A DNA stretch of 10,417 nucleotides. It comes from an uncultured Variovorax sp. (GTDB taxonomy: Bacteria > Pseudomonadota > Gammaproteobacteria > Burkholderiales > Burkholderiaceae_C). The stretch is taken from assembly GCA_903872875.1 (NCBI GenBank), contig CAIQMJ010001004.1, positions 1 through 10,417 on the forward strand. Direction: 5' to 3'. Shown here piece after piece: positions 6,502-10,417 of this stretch. The position numbers and the translations under genes are program-made. The number at the start of each line of letters is the position of its first letter. Positions within the stretch are counted from its first letter, which is position 1. The notes beneath the pieces are model-generated. The model ran no database searches and was not told the DNA's origin. It saw nothing but the letters and a program-made list of their open reading frames with translations.

Positions 6502-8376
6502 TTAGCGACCGCGCAGGAACAGCGCGTTGAGCTCGCGGATCGAGAGCTGGCGCCAGGTCGGCCGCCCGTGGTTGCACTGGTCGGAACGCTCGGTAGCCTC
6601 CATCTGGCGCAGCAACGCGTTCATCTCGTCCACCGTGAGTTTGCGGTTGGCGCGCACCGCACCGTGGCAAGCCATGGTCGACAGCAGTTCGTTTTGCGCG
6701 CGCTGGACCACCGTGCTGGCGTCATGCTGGGCAAGCTCCGCCAGCACGCTGCGCGCGAGTTCGACCGGGTCCCCGTCGGCAAGTGTTCCGGGCACGGCGC
6801 GCACCGCGAGGGTGCGCGGCGAAAAGGGACTGATTTCAAGACCCAGCGCCGGCAGCACGTCGACGCAGGCTTCGGCTGTGGCGACTTCCTGCGGGGTTGC
6901 TGCAAAGGTCGCCGGAATCAGCAGCGGTTGGCTGGTGATCGACGCGCCTTCCAGCTGCGTCTTGAGCCGCTCGTAGACGATGCGCTCATGCGCCGCATGC
7001 ATGTCGACGACGATCAACCCCTGGCTGTTCTCGGCCAGGATGTAGATGCCTTGCAGCTGGGCGAGTGCACGGCCGAGCGGCCAGACCTCCGTGTCCCGAG
7101 AAGTGCTTGCTTCCGTTACATCCTTCTGCATCGCCTCGAATACCGGCTGAGCAGCGCCGTCTTTCGAGGGCGACGTGCTTGCGGGGGCCGGCGCCGGCCG
7201 CGGGGCGCTGGCCGACGGCCACATCGCCGCCAGGTCGCCGGGGCCGCGCTCCGACGCGAAATTCATCGACGGCTGGGCCCAGTGTGGCATGGCGGCGGGT
7301 GGCGCGATCGGCTTGAAGAACGGTGCACCGGGCGCAGCCGTGGCATCGCCCGCGCGGGGCGCGGCCAGCGCATCCTCCACCGCGTGGCGGACGGCCTGGT
7401 GGACCTCCCGGCCATCGCGGAAGCGCACTTCGATCTTTGTCGGATGCACATTGACGTCGACCCGTGCCGGATCGATGTCCAGGTACAGCACATAGACCGG
7501 CTGGCGCTGGCCGTGCAGCACATCCTCGTAGGCGCTGCGCACCGCATGCGCGAGCACCTTGTCGCGCACGAAGCGGCCATTCACGTAGAAGAACTGCTGG
7601 TCGGCCCGCGAGCGCGCCGCATCCGGGATGCCGGCACGGCCGACCACGCGGACCGGGCCTTCGAGACGCTCGACCGGGACGCTCTGCGCCACGAAATCGT
7701 CGCTGAGCGCGTCGGCCAGCCGCTGGTCGCGGTCGGCTGCGGCACGCCATTGTTCGACCAGCCTGCCGTCGTGCCACACGGCAAAGCCGACGTCGGGCCG
7801 AGCGAGCGCATGGCGGCGCACGGCCTCGATGCAGTGCGCGAGTTCGGTGGCGTCGGTCTTCAGGAATTTGCGGCGCGCCGGCGTCGCGAAGAACAGCTCG
7901 CGCACCTCGACCGTGGTGCCGGCCGCGCGGGCGATCTGCCGCAGTTCGCCGGTGCGACCGTCCAGCGCGTGGGCGGTGTCGGCGCCCATGGCGCGCGATT
8001 GCAGCGACAGTTCGGCGATCGAATTGACCGCCGCCAGCGCCTCGCCGCGGAAGCCCATGGTGCCGACGGTTTCGAGTTCGTTCAGGCTCGCGATCTTGCT
8101 GGTGGCGTGGCGTCTGAGCGCGACCGTGAGTTCGTCGCGCGGAATGCCCGTACCGTCGTCTTCCACCGAGATCAGGCGTACGCCGCCGGCCGACAGCCGG
8201 ACGGTGATCTGCCGCGCGCCGGCGTCGAGCGCGTTGTCGAGCAGCTCGCGCACCACCGACGCTGGCCGCTCGACGACCTCGCCGGCCGCGATCTGGCTGA
8301 TCAGTTCGTCGGGGAGTTCGCGGATGGGACGGCGCGCAGCAGGCGCCGGGGACGGGGAGGAGGGGAGTGCGCTCAC
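6502..8376 (-). CDS. mutL: DNA mismatch repair protein MutL (endonuclease type)
   Basis: MutL is the ATP-dependent matchmaker of mismatch repair and acts after MutS finds a mispair. At 624 residues it has the normal length. The N-terminal GHKL ATPase domain shows ELPDELISQIAAGEVVERP (20-38), catalytic E44 and Mg-binding N48 in RELLDNALDAG, DDGTGI (73-78), ATSKI (91-95) and GFRGEAL (108-114). A proline/alanine-rich linker spans roughly 335-440. The C-terminal dimerisation domain carries DMHAAHERIVYE at 458-469, which matches the endonuclease metal motif DQHA(x)2E(x)4E except that Q is M. It also has ACHGAVRAN and CNHGRPTW (601-608), the other metal-site motifs. This MutL should therefore nick DNA itself, as in MutH-lacking bacteria. 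The start is GTG at 8376 with no Shine-Dalgarno sequence. The usual MutL start (about residue 17, PIRELPDEL) has no initiation codon, so a short N-terminal extension is likely real. Confidence 0.97.
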   Translation of the reverse strand: MSALPSSPSPAPAARRPIRELPDELISQIAAGEVVERPASVVRELLDNALDAGARQITVRLSAGGVRLISVEDDGTGIPRDELTVALRRHATSKIASLNELETVGTMGFRGEALAAVNSIAELSLQSRAMGADTAHALDGRTGELRQIARAAGTTVEVRELFFATPARRKFLKTDATELAHCIEAVRRHALARPDVGFAVWHDGRLVEQWRAAADRDQRLADALSDDFVAQSVPVERLEGPVRVVGRAGIPDAARSRADQQFFYVNGRFVRDKVLAHAVRSAYEDVLHGQRQPVYVLYLDIDPARVDVNVHPTKIEVRFRDGREVHQAVRHAVEDALAAPRAGDATAAPGAPFFKPIAPPAAMPHWAQPSMNFASERGPGDLAAMWPSASAPRPAPAPASTSPSKDGAAQPVFEAMQKDVTEASTSRDTEVWPLGRALAQLQGIYILAENSQGLIVVDMHAAHERIVYERLKTQLEGASITSQPLLIPATFAATPQEVATAEACVDVLPALGLEISPFSPRTLAVRAVPGTLADGDPVELARSVLAELAQHDASTVVQRAQNELLSTMACHGAVRANRKLTVDEMNALLRQMEATERSDQCNHGRPTWRQLSIRELNALFLRGR

Positions 8377-8382
8377 CGGATC

Positions 8383-8412
8383 ATTTTAGGAGCGCAGGCA
8401 TCGTTGTGCCGA
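8383..8412 (-). promoter_or_regulatory. Possible mutL promoter
   Basis: On the minus strand, TAAAAT (8388-8383) is a good -10 element. An 18-base spacer separates it from TCGGCA (8412-8407), which matches four of six bases of the -35 consensus. The -10 ends six bases before the mutL GTG, so transcription would start at or next to the start codon, implying a leaderless or nearly leaderless message. It lies in the 55-bp gap after the AraC-family gene. This is a pattern reading only. Confidence 0.35.
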
Positions 8413-8431
8413 GGCGTGCCGACCTGCCCTC

Positions 8432-9436
8432 TCACCGCCCGCGCAGGGTGCGCGAGGGCGATTCGCCGAAACGCCGCCGGTAGTCGGTCGAGAAGCGCCC
8501 TGCATGCAGGAAGCCATAGCGCGCAGCCACCCGGGCGACCTGCAGCGCGTCGTCTTCCGATGCGGCGCGCAACTCGCTGCGGATGCGGTCGAGGCGCGCG
8601 TTGCGCAGGAACTCCATCGGGCTCTGCCCATCGTGCGCGCGGAACGCCGCTTGCAGTGCACGTGCACTCACCCCGACGTGGCTGCAGAGGTCGGCCAGCG
8701 TGACGACCGAATCGAGCCGCGCCGTCATGTATTCCTGCGCACGTCTTACCGCACGCGGCAACAGCGCGCGGCGTGGGCTTTCCTGCAGCGCGGCGGAATG
8801 GTTGTGCGATGTGCACAGCAGCAGGCTGGACATCAGGTAGCTCTCGGCCTGATCGGCCAGCATGCTGCCGCAGAAGCCGTCGTCCTGTTCCATCGACTCG
8901 CGCAGGCACTGGATGAAGCTCAGCAACGGCGCGAGGGCCGGCGTGTCGAGCCGCACCGCCAGGTCGAACACCAGCGGCTGGCCGATCGTGCGTTGCGCGA
9001 GCTGCTCCAGTCGCGTCTGCATCGCGGTGCGCGACAGCTTGAGGATCAGGTGCGGGCTGTCGTCGGCCCAGCGCATGGCGAGCGGCTCGGTCGGCGAGGG
9101 CAGCGACGCGGTGCGCACGTCGGCGCGCATCTGCTGCGCTCCGCAGCGCACGTCGGCGCCGCCACGCAGCGGAATCTGCAGCAGGAAGAAGTCCTTGAGG
9201 TAGCCCGGCCGGATGTCGACCTCGGGCCCGTACTGCACGTAATTGAGGCTGGCGCCGTCGTTCAGCCGCGCGCTGTGGTGCCGCGCGTCGAGCCGGCGGC
9301 GCGGCTGCGAGGTCGACAACTCATGAGGGCAGAACACGCGGCCGACGAAGTCCCGCGCCTCGTCCAGGTCGTGGCTGTCGAACAGCCGGAAGCGTTCGAG
9401 CGGCAGGCGGGCCGGGGCGCTGAGAGCGATGTCCAT
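8432..9436 (-). CDS. AraC/XylS-family transcriptional regulator
   Basis: This is a 334-residue DNA-binding regulator. The N-terminal part (about 1-220) resembles the cupin-like AraC-binding domain (AraC_binding_2 type) found in regulators of aromatic-acid catabolism such as XylS, BenR or AndR, and probably binds a small effector. The C-terminal domain (about 228-331) has two helix-turn-helix units: VTLADLCSHVGVSARALQAAF, and the family signature GFLHAGRFSTDYRRRFGESP near the end. I chose the ATG at 9436 because AAGG (9449-9446) stands nine bases upstream and family members begin close to LPLERFRLFDSHDL. The longer frame starting from a TTG at 9499 is less likely. The gene is divergent from the SDR at 9668 across a 231-bp region with direct repeats, the usual layout of a local activator and its target. 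The effector is unknown. Read-through into mutL, 55 bp downstream, is possible. Confidence 0.92.
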   Translation of the reverse strand: MDIALSAPARLPLERFRLFDSHDLDEARDFVGRVFCPHELSTSQPRRRLDARHHSARLNDGASLNYVQYGPEVDIRPGYLKDFFLLQIPLRGGADVRCGAQQMRADVRTASLPSPTEPLAMRWADDSPHLILKLSRTAMQTRLEQLAQRTIGQPLVFDLAVRLDTPALAPLLSFIQCLRESMEQDDGFCGSMLADQAESYLMSSLLLCTSHNHSAALQESPRRALLPRAVRRAQEYMTARLDSVVTLADLCSHVGVSARALQAAFRAHDGQSPMEFLRNARLDRIRSELRAASEDDALQVARVAARYGFLHAGRFSTDYRRRFGESPSRTLRGR

Positions 9437-9464
9437 GGCGTTCAACCTTGTTGCTGATAGACGA

Positions 9465-9507
9465 AAAGAGCACGGGGGACGTCTCCGGAAGGCAAGCAAA
9501 GAGCACG
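9465..9507. repeat. Direct repeat aaagagcacg, two copies 33 bp apart
   Basis: The ten-base sequence aaagagcacg occurs at 9465-9474 and again at 9498-9507, a start-to-start distance of 33 bp, close to three helical turns. Both copies lie just upstream of the AraC-family gene, 29 and 62 bases from its start codon. They may be half-sites through which the regulator controls its own gene, or they may be coincidence. Confidence 0.3.
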
Positions 9508-9550
9508 CCCGCCGAGCCCTGGCATAGCCGCGCTCGCAAAGATGCGCAGC

Positions 9551-9590
9551 GCGGACAGCGGCTGCGTTTCGAGGACAGCGGCAGGTCGTT
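9551..9590. promoter_or_regulatory. Tandem 20-bp direct repeat, candidate AraC-type operator for the SDR gene
   Basis: The ten bases ggacagcggc occur at 9553-9562 and 9573-9582, exactly 20 bp apart and in the same orientation. AraC/XylS proteins bind such directly repeated half-sites about two helical turns apart. Downstream, TATTCT at 9599-9604 is a possible -10 element. A -35 at the normal spacing would fall at about 9576-9581, inside the second repeat, as at class II activator-dependent promoters such as Pm of the TOL plasmid. The repeat is seen directly; the function is inferred. Confidence 0.42.
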
Positions 9591-9655
9591 GCGACTTCTA
9601 TTCTTTTCCCCGGTGCCTGGCAATTCAGGCCTGCACCGATTCATTCATCCAGCAG

Positions 9656-9661
9656 AAGGAG
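9656..9661 (+). promoter_or_regulatory. Ribosome-binding site of the SDR gene
   Basis: A strong Shine-Dalgarno sequence, AAGGAG, stands six bases before the GTG at 9668. It decides that start in preference to the in-frame ATG at codon 8 (9689). Confidence 0.8.
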
Positions 9662-9667
9662 CAGACC

Positions 9668-10417
9668 GTGTTCAATGGATTCGAAGGCATGCGCGGGCGG
9701 AGCGCCATCGTCACCGGCGGCGCGACGCTGATCGGCCAGGGTGTGGTCCGTGCGTTGCACCGGGCCGGCGTGAAGGTGATGGTGGCGGACATCGATGCCG
9801 CGGGTGGCCAGGCGCTGGCCGATAGCCTCGGCGAGGGCGTGCTGTTCAGGGCGACCGACATCACCGACGACGCCCAGATCGCGGCTTGCGTGGCCGAGGC
9901 GGCCGAACGGCATGGCGGCTTGAACTACCTCGTCAACCTGGCCTGCTCCTATCTCGACCAGGGCATCGACTCGCCGCGCGCCGACTGGCAGGCGGCACTC
10001 GACGTCAACCTGATCAGCGCGGTGGCGATGCTGCAGGCCGTGCGGCCGCACTTCCGGGAGGCCGGCGGCGGCGCGATCGTGAACTTCACCAGCATCTCGT
10101 CGGGCGTGGCGCAGACCGGCCGCTGGCTGTACCCGGTGAGCAAGGCCGCGCTGGTGCAGGTCACGCGCAACCTGGCGATGGACTTTGCGGCCGACCGCAT
10201 CCGCGTCAACGCGGTGTCGCCGGGCTGGATCTGGAGCCGGGTGATGGACGAGCTGAGCCAGGGCGATCGCGCCAAGACCAACCGCGTGGCCGCGCCCTTC
10301 CACCTGCTGGGCCGCGTGGGCGACCCGGCCGAGGTGGGCCAGGTGGTGGCCTTTCTGCTGTCCGATGCCGCCAGCTTCGTCACCGGCGCCGACTACGCGG
10401 TGGACGGTGGCTACTCG
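9668..10417 (+). CDS. Short-chain dehydrogenase/reductase (3' end cut by window edge)
   Basis: This is a classical-size NAD(P)-dependent oxidoreductase with a Rossmann fold. The GTG at 9668, behind a strong ribosome site, opens 250 codons to the window edge. The last residues (GADYAVDGGYS) are the usual near-C-terminal motif, so only a few residues should be missing. The catalytic tetrad is complete: N114, S142, Y155 and K159 (YPVSK). D41 at the end of the second strand favours NAD over NADP. Two cofactor motifs depart from the classical form: TGGATLIGQG (16-25) has L21 where TGxxxGxG has glycine, and NLAC (90-93) replaces NNAG. The product is probably a dehydrogenase of a hydroxylated small molecule. 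A diol dehydrogenase step in aromatic-acid degradation would suit the divergent XylS-like regulator, but that is inference. It is probably the first gene of an operon continuing to the right. Confidence 0.92.
   Translation, partial: MFNGFEGMRGRSAIVTGGATLIGQGVVRALHRAGVKVMVADIDAAGGQALADSLGEGVLFRATDITDDAQIAACVAEAAERHGGLNYLVNLACSYLDQGIDSPRADWQAALDVNLISAVAMLQAVRPHFREAGGGAIVNFTSISSGVAQTGRWLYPVSKAALVQVTRNLAMDFAADRIRVNAVSPGWIWSRVMDELSQGDRAKTNRVAAPFHLLGRVGDPAEVGQVVAFLLSDAASFVTGADYAVDGGYS

Noticed and set aside
6133..8703. Very long plus-strand open frame (856 codons) opposite mutL and its neighbours
   Set aside because: It is antisense to the intact, motif-complete mutL gene and runs into two other genes. 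The arginine/alanine/glycine-rich translation shows no domain, as expected for a shadow frame in GC-rich DNA.
8504..9457. Plus-strand open frame of 317 codons opposite the AraC-family gene
   Set aside because: The minus-strand frame contains the full AraC signature; this frame is its shadow.
9641..10303. Minus-strand open frame of 220 codons opposite the SDR
   Set aside because: The plus strand carries the complete SDR catalytic tetrad behind a strong ribosome site.
1..10417. Mobile element, CRISPR array, tRNA or rRNA
   Set aside because: I saw no transposase or integrase motifs, no regularly spaced repeats and no tRNA-like or rRNA-like sequence on either strand; this was a reading by eye, not a computed search.

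Overview
The window is high-GC bacterial DNA, densely coded, with ten genes or gene remnants and no RNA gene, insertion sequence or CRISPR array that I can see. The proteins (endonuclease-type MutL, MiaA, a Bcr/CflA exporter, and an AraC/XylS-type regulator beside a short-chain dehydrogenase) and the codon style suggest a betaproteobacterium of the order Burkholderiales. A member of the Comamonadaceae such as Variovorax is likely. That placement is a judgement from protein character, not a search result.

Left part (1-2600). A FtsX-type ABC permease runs off the left edge on the minus strand. A PLP enzyme of the serine racemase / threo-3-hydroxyaspartate dehydratase type is divergent from it, with only 38 bp between the two start codons; a 16-bp near-palindrome lies in that gap. 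Converging on the dehydratase is a decayed CPBP-type membrane protease gene, with its catalytic centre missing and a frameshift.

Middle (2614-5433). A minus-strand cluster runs MFS exporter -> miaA -> ABC ATPase -> CPBP remnant, with overlaps of 23 bp and 4 bp. The ATPase is the natural partner of the permease at the left edge, as in YbbA/YbbP-type systems. The dehydratase on the opposite strand now separates the two.

Right part (5493-10417). A lipoprotein alpha/beta hydrolase, mutL and an AraC-family activator all lie on the minus strand. Across a 231-bp control region, a short-chain dehydrogenase (SDR) starts on the plus strand and runs off the right edge only a few residues before its expected end. 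The AraC/SDR pair looks like the beginning of a catabolic gene cluster that continues beyond the window.

The genes at the two edges (permease 1-1295, SDR 9668-10417) are open at the window boundary and were read by translating the sequence directly. No stretch longer than 300 bases lacks a gene; the longest is 9437-9667. I found no convincing new defence or mobile system. The points most worth checking are the CPBP remnant, the control region between the AraC and SDR genes, and the unusual cofactor motifs of the SDR.
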